A stretch of 64,000 nt of DNA. Source: Polynucleobacter sp. AP-Titi-500A-B4. GTDB lineage: Bacteria > Pseudomonadota > Gammaproteobacteria > Burkholderiales > Burkholderiaceae. Shown one piece after another: positions 43,843-51,212 of the stretch (the stretch's first letter is position 1; every line of letters begins with the position of its first letter). The position numbers and the translations under genes were made by a program. The stretch covers positions 1,830,120-1,894,119 of the forward strand of contig NZ_CP061311.1 in NCBI RefSeq assembly GCF_018688095.1. The letters are read 5' to 3'. Under the pieces are notes generated by a model. The model was not told the DNA's origin. It saw nothing but the letters and a program-made list of their open reading frames with translations, and made no database searches.

Positions 43843-44286
43843 TCAGTTCGCTGAAAATAATTTGAGAATTGCTTCGCCATTACTTCGTGAAAAACATTTC
43901 TTGGCAGCCTCTTGAAATGGTAACCACTCATAAGCTACATGCTCTCTTGGAGCTAGTGTGACTTGAGTATTCTCTGGCACTTGTAACGCAAACCAATGTT
44001 CAGTATTTTTGGTAACGCCTGGCGCATATCGAAAACGCCACTCTGGATAAATTTCGTATTCGATTTGGTGGTGCAGATTACGAAGTGCACCTGTTGGCAG
44101 TTGAGCAACAGCAATGCCCGTTTCCTCAAAAACCTCACGTGTTGCTGCTAATGCTAGATCCTCATCTAGAGCATCTAAGCTACCAGTTACCGATTGCCAA
44201 AAACCTATGCGATCAGCGCGCTCTATCAACAAAACATCCCTATTCGATTTGTAGATAACTACTAAAACCGAGATAGGAATTTTCAA
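43843..44286 (-). CDS. nudB: dihydroneopterin triphosphate diphosphatase
   Basis: Nudix hydrolase (147 residues) that removes pyrophosphate from dihydroneopterin triphosphate in folate synthesis. It resembles E. coli NudB closely over PISVLVVIY, GFWQSVTGS, FRYAPGVTKNTEHWFAL and HVAYEWLPF. The Nudix box runs from G35 with REVFEETG (R50, E51, E54, E55) but has one residue more than the canonical GX5EX7REUXEEXGU spacing. The frame is open back to 44367 within aspS; I chose TTG at 44286 because the protein then starts MKIPISVLVV like relatives. The start is not backed by a clear ribosome-binding site. It lies downstream of aspS, a conserved order. Confidence 0.85.
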   Translation of the reverse strand: MKIPISVLVVIYKSNRDVLLIERADRIGFWQSVTGSLDALDEDLALAATREVFEETGIAVAQLPTGALRNLHHQIEYEIYPEWRFRYAPGVTKNTEHWFALQVPENTQVTLAPREHVAYEWLPFQEAAKKCFSRSNGEAILKLFSAN

Positions 44287-44308
44287 GATTGCTACGACTT
44301 CAGTTGTA

Positions 44309-46108
44309 TTAAGCAGCAGGTGCGGCTTGGCGCAAACGAATATGCAACTCACGCAACTGGCGCTCATCCACTGGGCTAGGAGCCTGAGTCAATAAGCACT
44401 GCGCACGCTGTGTTTTAGGGAAGGCAATCACATCGCGAATCGATTCAGCGCCGGTCATCATAGTCACGATACGATCCAAGCCAAACGCAATACCGCCATG
44501 AGGAGGTGCGCCGTATTGGAGCGCATCTAACAAGAAGCCAAATTTCGCTTGCGCTTCTTCCGGACCAATCTTCAGTGCACGAAATACCTGACTTTGAACT
44601 GCCTCTTGGTGAATACGGACTGAGCCGCCACCGATTTCACTACCATTCAAAACCATGTCATAGGCCTTAGCCAAGCACTTGCCTGGATCCGTTTCCAGAT
44701 ATTTCATGTGCTCATCTTTAGGGCTGGTGAACGGATGATGGCAGGCAACCCAACGGGCTTCACCTTCATCGTAATCAAACATTGGGAAATCAACTACCCA
44801 CAATGGCTTCCAACCTTCTGTAAAGAGACCGTGCGCTTTACCCCAAGCAGAGTGTCCAATACGTAAACGCAAATTACCGATCGCATCATTCACCACTTTT
44901 TCTTTATCAGCACCGAAGAAAATAATATCGCCATCTTTAGCGCCAGTGCGCTTTAAGATGCCTTCAATCGCCGCATCATGCAAGTTTTTCACGATTGGTG
45001 ACTGCAAACCATTGCGGCCTTCTGCAACAGAGTTCACCTTGATCCAAGCTAAGCCTTTAGCGCCGTAGATGCTCACAAACTGAGTGTAGTCATCGATTTC
45101 GCTACGGCTGATCTCTGCGCCACCCGGCACGCACAAACCAACAACACGACCACCTTCTTGATTGGCTGCGCCTGAGAACACCTTGAAATCAACGTCTTTC
45201 ATTAAATCGGTCAACTCAGTGAACTCAAAGTTCACGCGTAAGTCCGGCTTATCGGAACCAAAACGTGCCATCCCTTCTGAATAAGGCATGGTTGGGAATG
45301 GATTCGGCAATTCCACATTCATGGTTTTCTTGAAGATATGACGAATCATGTTTTCAAAGAGATCACGAATTTCAATTTCGCTTAAGAAAGCAGTTTCACA
45401 GTCGATCTGAGTAAATTCTGGTTGGCGATCTGCACGCAAATCTTCATCACGGAAGCACTTCGTGATTTGGTAGTAACGATCAAAACCTGCCACCATCAAC
45501 AACTGCTTAAATAACTGGGGGGATTGTGGCAAGGCAAAGAATTGGCCATCATGCACACGTGATGGAACTAAATAGTCACGTGCACCTTCTGGTGTGCTCT
45601 TCGTGAGCATTGGCGTTTCAATATCAATAAAGCCAGCATCGTCTAGATAACGACGGCACTCCATTGCAACGTTATAACGTAAACGCAAATTCTTTTGCAT
45701 CTGTGGACGACGCAAGTCTAATACGCGATGAGTCAAGCGAGTAGTCTCGGAAAGATTCTCATCATCAATCTGAAATGGCGGGGTAATAGAGGCATTCACA
45801 ATAACTAAGTTGTGGCACAAAATTTCTACCTTGCCACTAACCAAATCAGTGTTCTCAGTACCAGCAGGGCGGGCACGCACCAAACCTTTAATCTGAATAC
45901 AGAACTCATTACGGACTTGCTCTGCAAGCGCAAACATCTCTGGACGATCAGGATCGCACACTACCTGAACAAAACCTTCGCGATCACGCAAGTCAATAAA
46001 GATCACGCCTCCATGGTCACGACGGCGATTAACCCAGCCTGAGAGTGTGACCTCTTGACCAATCAGTGAATCGGTTACTTGGCCGCAAGTATGGCTACGC
46101 ATTGACAT
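44309..46108 (-). CDS. aspS: aspartyl-tRNA synthetase
   Basis: Class IIb synthetase, 599 residues. OB-fold anticodon-binding domain at the N-terminus (SGWVNRRRDHGGVIFIDLRDREG), motif 2 KCFRDEDLRADRQPEFTQID, the bacterial GAD insertion (about 310-410) and motif 3 GIAFGLDRIVTMMTG. In many betaproteobacteria AspRS is non-discriminating and also charges tRNA(Asn) for GatCAB; that cannot be settled from this window. It lies 16 bases after the DUF502 gene on the same strand. Confidence 0.98.
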   Translation of the reverse strand: MSMRSHTCGQVTDSLIGQEVTLSGWVNRRRDHGGVIFIDLRDREGFVQVVCDPDRPEMFALAEQVRNEFCIQIKGLVRARPAGTENTDLVSGKVEILCHNLVIVNASITPPFQIDDENLSETTRLTHRVLDLRRPQMQKNLRLRYNVAMECRRYLDDAGFIDIETPMLTKSTPEGARDYLVPSRVHDGQFFALPQSPQLFKQLLMVAGFDRYYQITKCFRDEDLRADRQPEFTQIDCETAFLSEIEIRDLFENMIRHIFKKTMNVELPNPFPTMPYSEGMARFGSDKPDLRVNFEFTELTDLMKDVDFKVFSGAANQEGGRVVGLCVPGGAEISRSEIDDYTQFVSIYGAKGLAWIKVNSVAEGRNGLQSPIVKNLHDAAIEGILKRTGAKDGDIIFFGADKEKVVNDAIGNLRLRIGHSAWGKAHGLFTEGWKPLWVVDFPMFDYDEGEARWVACHHPFTSPKDEHMKYLETDPGKCLAKAYDMVLNGSEIGGGSVRIHQEAVQSQVFRALKIGPEEAQAKFGFLLDALQYGAPPHGGIAFGLDRIVTMMTGAESIRDVIAFPKTQRAQCLLTQAPSPVDERQLRELHIRLRQAAPAA

Positions 46109-46124
46109 AACAATTTCCTAAAAA

Positions 46125-46778
46125 TCAAAAATGGTGTGGTGAGTCTTGTGAAGGCAGACCACTAGAATTATTTGGCGGAACAGAGCCCATCGAAACAATA
46201 TGTTTCAAAGCCTCTTCGACACTCATATCTAGCTCAATCGTTTGCGCACGAGGCACGATCATAAAAAAGCCAGAGGTAGGGTTTGGAGTAGTTGGCAAGA
46301 ACACGTTGACGTAGTCTTCGCCCAACTTAGCAGCCACTTCTTTTGCGGGTGTTCCAGTTTGAAATGCAATCACCCAAGAATCCGCATGTGGATAACGAAT
46401 CAAGAGGGCTTTACTAAAGGCTTGCCCGCTTCCTGAAAACAATGTGGATGAAACTTGCTGCACGCTGGAGTAAATGGAGCGCACGATTGGAATGCGATTG
46501 ATCTGCTTATTCCACATCCGAATCCACCACTGTCCAGCAAAGCTGATGGCCACTAAGCCAGTGAACATGATGACCGCAATCACGATCAAAATACCAACCC
46601 CTGGAAGATCACGGAAATGCTGAACGTCCACCGCAGCATCGTGCGGAAGCACCATGATGATGGCGTGCATCACCGATCCAAACACACCGTCGAGCAAACC
46701 CAAGCCCCAGGCAATCACCCAAACAGTGATTGACAATGGAGCCCAAACCAAGATGCCAGCGATAAAGTATTTTTTCAT
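46125..46778 (-). CDS. DUF502 family membrane protein
   Basis: A 217-residue inner-membrane protein with two N-terminal hydrophobic helices (KKYFIAGILVWAPLSITVWVIAW and GVGILIVIAVIMFTGLVAISFAG) followed by a soluble domain with IPIVRSIYSSVQQV and NVFLPTTPNPTSGFFMIVP, which define DUF502. The family is common, often lies next to aspS in betaproteobacteria, and has no established function. The proline- and serine-rich C-terminus is unstructured-looking. The region between it and ubiB (46779-46830) holds a 6-bp stem without a T run. Confidence 0.85.
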   Translation of the reverse strand: MKKYFIAGILVWAPLSITVWVIAWGLGLLDGVFGSVMHAIIMVLPHDAAVDVQHFRDLPGVGILIVIAVIMFTGLVAISFAGQWWIRMWNKQINRIPIVRSIYSSVQQVSSTLFSGSGQAFSKALLIRYPHADSWVIAFQTGTPAKEVAAKLGEDYVNVFLPTTPNPTSGFFMIVPRAQTIELDMSVEEALKHIVSMGSVPPNNSSGLPSQDSPHHF

Positions 46779-46830
46779 GTGTTCTGCCTAACCCGCTATT
46801 TTAGCGGTTTAGGAGCCAATCAGCGAGAGA

Positions 46831-48420
46831 CTAATAAATGCCAAGGCTGATGATCAAAATTCCAGCTAAAAAACCACCAGCAAAGAGTAAAGCCCCTGAA
46901 ATTAGGCGGTGGGTACGTCTTTCTTGGAGTAAAAGGGCTTTTAAGACCTCTAATTCGCCACTTTCTCCCTTTTTTTGCTGTGAACTAGCTTTAGCCAGGC
47001 TGTCAGCAATCAAGCGGGGTAAGGTTGGCAGAATCTTGGCCCACATTGGAGCTTCGGCCTTTAAGCCATCAATCAAGCCGCGCCAACCCAGTTGTTTATC
47101 TACCCATTTCTCCAATATTGGCTTGGCTGTTTTCCAAAGATCCAAATCTGGATCCAGCTGACGCGCTAAGCCCTCTACATTCAAGAGCGTTTTTTGTAGC
47201 AAGGTTAATTGAGGCTGTATTTCGACCTTAAAGCGACGTGAAGTCTGAAATAGACGCATCAATACGATGCCTAGAGAAATCTCTTTGAGTGGGCGATCAA
47301 AGTAGGGCTCACAAACCGATCGTATAGCCCCCTCTAATTCCTCTACCCGAGTATTCTCTGGCACCCAGCCAGATTCGATATGCAGTTCAGCAACACGGCG
47401 GTAATCACGATTAAAGAATGCCAAGAAGTTCAGTGCTAAATAATTTTTATCAGATTCGCTCAGTGCGCCAACGATTCCAAAATCTAAAGAAATAAAGCGG
47501 CCAAAGGTTTCTGGCTCCAAGCTAATCATGATGTTTCCAGGATGCATATCTGCATGGAAAAAACCATACTCAAAGACTTGAGTAAAGAATATCTCTACAC
47601 CATCAGCAGCTAATTTCTTAAAGTCCACGCCAGCCGTACGTAAATCTGCAGTGCGGCCAATTGAAATACCATTCATCTTTTCCATCACGATGACGTTGGT
47701 ATGACATAAATCCCAATACATCTCCGGAATCATTAACTTATCAGAATCTACAAAATACCGGCGCAACTGGCTTGCATTAGCAGCCTCACGCATGAGATCT
47801 AACTCATCATGCAAATAGGTGTCGAACTCTGCAACATTCTCACGCGGCTTTAAACGACGACCATCTTCAGAAGTCTTCTCAATGACTTTTGCCAAGTCAT
47901 ACATCAAGGCGATATCACCTTCAATCACCGGCAAGATTCCAGGACGTAGAACTTTAATTGCAACCGCTTTATGAGCCCACTCAGGATGTTTTTCTGTGGC
48001 TCGCAAGATTCCAAAATGAACTTGAGCAACGGAGGCGCTTGCTACAGGAGTAGCGTCAAAGCTGACAAATACCGCTTCGATTGGCTGACCTAAAGCCTCT
48101 TCAATTAAGCGACGAGACTCTTCATTTGAGAATGGCGGCACTTGATCTTGTAGCTTTGCCAACTCATTGGCAATATCTTCTGGCAATAAGTCACGACGCG
48201 TAGAAAGCACTTGTCCAAACTTGACGAAAATCGGACCCAACGCTTCCAGGGTTAGGCGAATGCGCTCGCCTCTTGGCAACTTAGTCCCAGGTGAAGTCCA
48301 ACAAATTACTGTTAAACAGCTACGGCCAATTCCAGGCTTGAGAACATTGCGCAACAATGGTAGCAAGCCATAACGCCACGCGGTAAAGAAAATGAAACTG
48401 AGGCGAGCAATTCGACGCAC
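46831..48420 (-). CDS. ubiB: ubiquinone biosynthesis protein kinase-like UbiB
   Basis: A 529-residue member of the ancient UbiB/ADCK/Coq8 atypical kinase family, needed for ubiquinone synthesis, possibly by extracting lipid intermediates. The family KxGQ motif appears as FVKFGQVLSTRRDLLP (about 70-85), then AIKVLRPG, HADMHPGNIM and SLDFGIVGAL; two C-terminal hydrophobic segments (about 500-529) anchor it to the inner membrane. It starts 3 bases after ubiJ, the same order as E. coli ubiE-ubiJ-ubiB, with an extra gene inserted here between ubiE and ubiJ. Confidence 0.96.
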   Translation of the reverse strand: MRRIARLSFIFFTAWRYGLLPLLRNVLKPGIGRSCLTVICWTSPGTKLPRGERIRLTLEALGPIFVKFGQVLSTRRDLLPEDIANELAKLQDQVPPFSNEESRRLIEEALGQPIEAVFVSFDATPVASASVAQVHFGILRATEKHPEWAHKAVAIKVLRPGILPVIEGDIALMYDLAKVIEKTSEDGRRLKPRENVAEFDTYLHDELDLMREAANASQLRRYFVDSDKLMIPEMYWDLCHTNVIVMEKMNGISIGRTADLRTAGVDFKKLAADGVEIFFTQVFEYGFFHADMHPGNIMISLEPETFGRFISLDFGIVGALSESDKNYLALNFLAFFNRDYRRVAELHIESGWVPENTRVEELEGAIRSVCEPYFDRPLKEISLGIVLMRLFQTSRRFKVEIQPQLTLLQKTLLNVEGLARQLDPDLDLWKTAKPILEKWVDKQLGWRGLIDGLKAEAPMWAKILPTLPRLIADSLAKASSQQKKGESGELEVLKALLLQERRTHRLISGALLFAGGFLAGILIISLGIY

Positions 48421-48423
48421 GAT

Positions 48424-49044
48424 TTATTTAGCCTTTTGCTCTATAAGTTGAATACGTTTTTCCAGACGATCTACAGAATCGCGTAAGTCATTTAATTCGG
48501 ATTTGCGAACCATAAAATCACGTTTATTCAAAAGTACTTTTCTCTCTTCGCTGACGTACTCAACAACATTGTCTAGTAAATCACTAGCAGCCGAACGTGT
48601 AGCGGTAACAAACTTTTTGCCTTGCCTAACAGCAAAATTTGCAGGGGCGTCACCAACAATGCGCGCCAAATCTTCCTCATACTCCCAGCGCAACTGACCA
48701 GCTAAACGTCCAATCAATTGAGCTAAATCTGCATCACCCGTAATTTTGACAGCTTTAAATGCCTGCTCCTTCAAATTGCCAGGACTAGCCGCCAAATCAC
48801 TCATGGCTTTTGCAGAAACCTCTAAGGCAAGAGTTGGGTTTTCCAACTCCTTTAAGACCTCCAAGAATCCAGAAGGATTGATCTCAAAACACAAGCGCCC
48901 AAAAGGAAGTTGTACGAGAACAGTTTTTCCAGCATGTTTCGCTAACTCAGCAGATGCCCACGGCTCTCGTCCCAAGACATGATTAATGCCGCGGCAAGTA
49001 GCGCCAGCGGCAATCGTGTGGGTTGAAGAAGATAGTGTGCTCAT
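48424..49044 (-). CDS. ubiJ: ubiquinone biosynthesis accessory factor UbiJ
   Basis: A 206-residue SCP2-domain lipid-binding protein that, with UbiK, organises the soluble ubiquinone-synthesis complex. The N-terminal part (about 15-120) has the SCP2 pattern with VLVQLPFGRLCFEINPSGFLEV; the C-terminal part (about 165-206) is a charged coiled coil (KSELNDLRDSVDRLEKRIQLIEQ). Its place directly before ubiB supports the assignment, since sequence conservation is low in this family. Confidence 0.85.
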   Translation of the reverse strand: MSTLSSSTHTIAAGATCRGINHVLGREPWASAELAKHAGKTVLVQLPFGRLCFEINPSGFLEVLKELENPTLALEVSAKAMSDLAASPGNLKEQAFKAVKITGDADLAQLIGRLAGQLRWEYEEDLARIVGDAPANFAVRQGKKFVTATRSAASDLLDNVVEYVSEERKVLLNKRDFMVRKSELNDLRDSVDRLEKRIQLIEQKAK

Positions 49045-49050
49045 AAGTGT

Positions 49051-49072
49051 AAAAAACCCGCACTAGTGCGGG
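49051..49072 (-). terminator. intrinsic terminator of the Tim44-like gene
   Basis: Perfect palindrome CCCGCACTAGTGCGGG (49057-49072), followed on the minus strand by TTTTTT (49051-49056). It lies between the Tim44-like stop (49098) and the ubiJ start (49044), so ubiJ-ubiB probably has its own promoter or relies on read-through; the plus strand also has TTTT after it. Confidence 0.85.
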
Positions 49073-49097
49073 TTTTCCGACGGAAATTACCTAAAGC

Positions 49098-50009
49098 TTA
49101 AACCAACTGGGAGATACCTGCCAGTACCCAGCCTCCAGGGCCCTCTACCGGCTTACTTAAATTCCAGATTTCTGAGAAATCACTGGCTGGTGCCCCTTGT
49201 TGCTCGCGAATCATGCCGCCGAACTGAACGCTACAGAAATAATGCCCATCTGCAGTTTCAACACCCAATAAACGAGCATTAATCGTCACGACATCAGTTT
49301 GGTTTGCGCTATCAATACGTCCCGCTAAATCCTGTTGAATAGTCGCAAACATCTCAGGAGTAGTGAATTCACGTAATGCAGCCAAGTCTCCCTGATCCCA
49401 AGCTTTTTGCAAGGATACAAAATACTGTTTTGCGTTCTCCAAAAAACTGCGCTCATCAAAACCAGGCGGCAGAGTCGATTGGAATGCTTCTGGCTCAGCG
49501 GCGACACCCGCAAACGCATTAGCCGCAGGAGTAAAAGCAGGCTCCTGTCTTGGTGCTTGCTCAACGCTAGTGCGTTGCATACCCGAGCTGGGCACATTTG
49601 CATTCTGCCCAGCACCTGACATCGCTGGCAATAATCTGCGAATCACAAACATGATGACGAAGCCAGCCAACATGGCGATCAATAGTCCAGTGATGAGTGA
49701 AGAAGCTGCTTCACCTAAACCGAAGTGAGACAAAAGATAACCGATGCCCAAACCAGCAGCCAGGCCGCCTAAGATTCCACCCATCCCACCAAATCGACTA
49801 GGAGCTGGTGCTTGAGGCGCAGCAGCAGGTGCTGCAGGTTGTGCTTGCTGCACAGGCTTTTGAGCAGGCGTTGCTTGCTTTTGCATTGGAGCACTTGGAG
49901 CTTTACCAATACTCTTGCCACCGCCAAGGCGTGCAGCATCTACATGTCCAACTGTTGCGAATATCAAAGTGAAGCTTAATAAAACTGCTTTGAAAAAATG
50001 TTTGTTCAT
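49098..50009 (-). CDS. Tim44-like domain protein with signal peptide
   Basis: A 303-residue protein. Signal peptide or anchor (MNKHFFKAVLLSFTLIFATVGHVDA), a low-complexity Ala/Pro/Gln linker (about 40-75), a glycine-rich segment (GGMGGILGGLAAGLGIGYLL), a strong membrane helix (LITGLLIAMLAGFVIMFVIRRLLPA, about 105-130), then a C-terminal Tim44-like domain (about 185-303, with FLENAKQYFVSLQKAWDQGDLAALREFTTPEM). Bacterial Tim44-like proteins are not well understood; related alphaproteobacterial proteins act in envelope assembly. AGGGGT lies 7 bases before the ATG at 50009. It sits between ubiE and ubiJ. Confidence 0.8.
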   Translation of the reverse strand: MNKHFFKAVLLSFTLIFATVGHVDAARLGGGKSIGKAPSAPMQKQATPAQKPVQQAQPAAPAAAPQAPAPSRFGGMGGILGGLAAGLGIGYLLSHFGLGEAASSLITGLLIAMLAGFVIMFVIRRLLPAMSGAGQNANVPSSGMQRTSVEQAPRQEPAFTPAANAFAGVAAEPEAFQSTLPPGFDERSFLENAKQYFVSLQKAWDQGDLAALREFTTPEMFATIQQDLAGRIDSANQTDVVTINARLLGVETADGHYFCSVQFGGMIREQQGAPASDFSEIWNLSKPVEGPGGWVLAGISQLV

Positions 50010-50076
50010 TTCTTTTACCCCTTCTGATAACTTCTTCACTGCTTGAGTTTTTAAGAGCTTAAAAACTATACAACTA

Positions 50077-50820
50077 TTAGTATTTAATACCAATATGTAA
50101 GGCAACGATACCCCCAGTCATTCTGTGGGTTTCAACCTCATCAAAACCTACCCCCAGCATCATTTCTTTTAGGGTGTCTGCGTCAGGGTGCATACGAATA
50201 GATTCCGCTAAGTAGCGATAGCTCTCTGAATCTTGTGCAATTTTTTCGCCCAACCAAGGCAATACCTTGAATGAATAAGCGTCATATACAGGCTGCAAAA
50301 AGGCGTCTGGCTTAGAAAACTCTAAAACGAGTACTCGGCCACCTGGCTTAATAACCCGGCACATTTCACCAAGCGCCACATCTTTATGAGTCATATTGCG
50401 TAAGCCAAAAGCAACAGTCACGACATCAAAATGGTTACTAGGAAACGGGATTTTTTCCGCATCAAATTGCACACAAGGTAAAGCCATGCCGCGATCCAAT
50501 AAACGATCTCGACCAACCCCTAACATTGAGGCATTGATATCGCTTAACCAAACCTGAGCATCGGAGTTGTGACCCCAATCGGTAGCCTTAGCAAATGCAG
50601 CGGCAAGGTCTCCAGTACCGCCAGCAATATCTAAGACCTTTTGACCAGGACGTATATTTGCCCTAGCAATCGTAATTTTTTTCCAAACACGATGTAAGCC
50701 AAAAGACATTAAGTCATTCATCACATCGTATTTGCCAGCTACCGAATGAAATACCTCGGCAACTTTTTCAGCTTTCTCAGCCTCATCAACACTTTGATAG
50801 CCGAAATGGGTTTTACTCAT
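50077..50820 (-). CDS. ubiE: ubiquinone/menaquinone C-methyltransferase
   Basis: SAM-dependent C-methyltransferase (247 residues) acting on the demethoxyquinol ring. Motif I is VLDIAGGTGDLAAAFAKAT; DAEKIPFPSNHFDVVTVAFGLRN and GGRVLVLEFSKP complete the fold. GGAAG lies 6 bases before the ATG at 50820, which overlaps the DUF971 stop by one base (TAATG), so translation is coupled to DUF971. Confidence 0.97.
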   Translation of the reverse strand: MSKTHFGYQSVDEAEKAEKVAEVFHSVAGKYDVMNDLMSFGLHRVWKKITIARANIRPGQKVLDIAGGTGDLAAAFAKATDWGHNSDAQVWLSDINASMLGVGRDRLLDRGMALPCVQFDAEKIPFPSNHFDVVTVAFGLRNMTHKDVALGEMCRVIKPGGRVLVLEFSKPDAFLQPVYDAYSFKVLPWLGEKIAQDSESYRYLAESIRMHPDADTLKEMMLGVGFDEVETHRMTGGIVALHIGIKY

Positions 50821-51212
50821 TAGTGACTTCCACAAGAATGGTCATGTCCTGCCTGCGCCATTGGCGCATCACGATCAAGACCGGCGGCAGCTAATTTATC
50901 TAAATGCTCTTTCCATACTTGCTCTTGGTTCTCGCACAAGAAATGCAAGTAATCCCAAGAATACAGACCAGAATCATGCCCGTCTGAAAAAGTAGGCTTC
51001 AATGCATAGTGCCCTACAGGCTCAAGACTAGCAATCAATACTTCGCGCTTGCCAGTTTGCAACGTTTCTTGACCGGGTCCGTGACCTTGTACCTCTGCCG
51101 ATGGGGATAGCACTCTTAGCAATTCAAAAGGTAGGCGATAGGTAGATCCATTCTCGTAAGAGAGCTCTAAAACCTTGGACTGCTGATGAACAACTACATT
51201 GGTTGGAATCAT
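50820..51212 (-). CDS. DUF971 protein with His/Cys-rich tail
   Basis: A 130-residue protein whose body (SKVLELSYENGSTYRLPFELLRVLSPSAEVQGHG to SDGHDSGLYSWDYL) is DUF971, the gamma-butyrobetaine hydroxylase N-terminal-like domain also found in iron-sulfur and quinone-related proteins. The C-terminus ends in GHDHSCGSH, a possible metal-binding tail. It lies between the large FAD/Fe-S gene and ubiE, with one-base TAATG overlaps on both sides. The DUF971-ubiE pairing is conserved in betaproteobacteria, but the function is not established. Confidence 0.8.
   Translation of the reverse strand: MIPTNVVVHQQSKVLELSYENGSTYRLPFELLRVLSPSAEVQGHGPGQETLQTGKREVLIASLEPVGHYALKPTFSDGHDSGLYSWDYLHFLCENQEQVWKEHLDKLAAAGLDRDAPMAQAGHDHSCGSH

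Noticed and set aside
46793..46807. CCGCTA-TTT-TAGCGG hairpin between ubiB and the DUF502 gene
   Set aside because: Short stem without a T run on the minus strand; not enough for a terminator.
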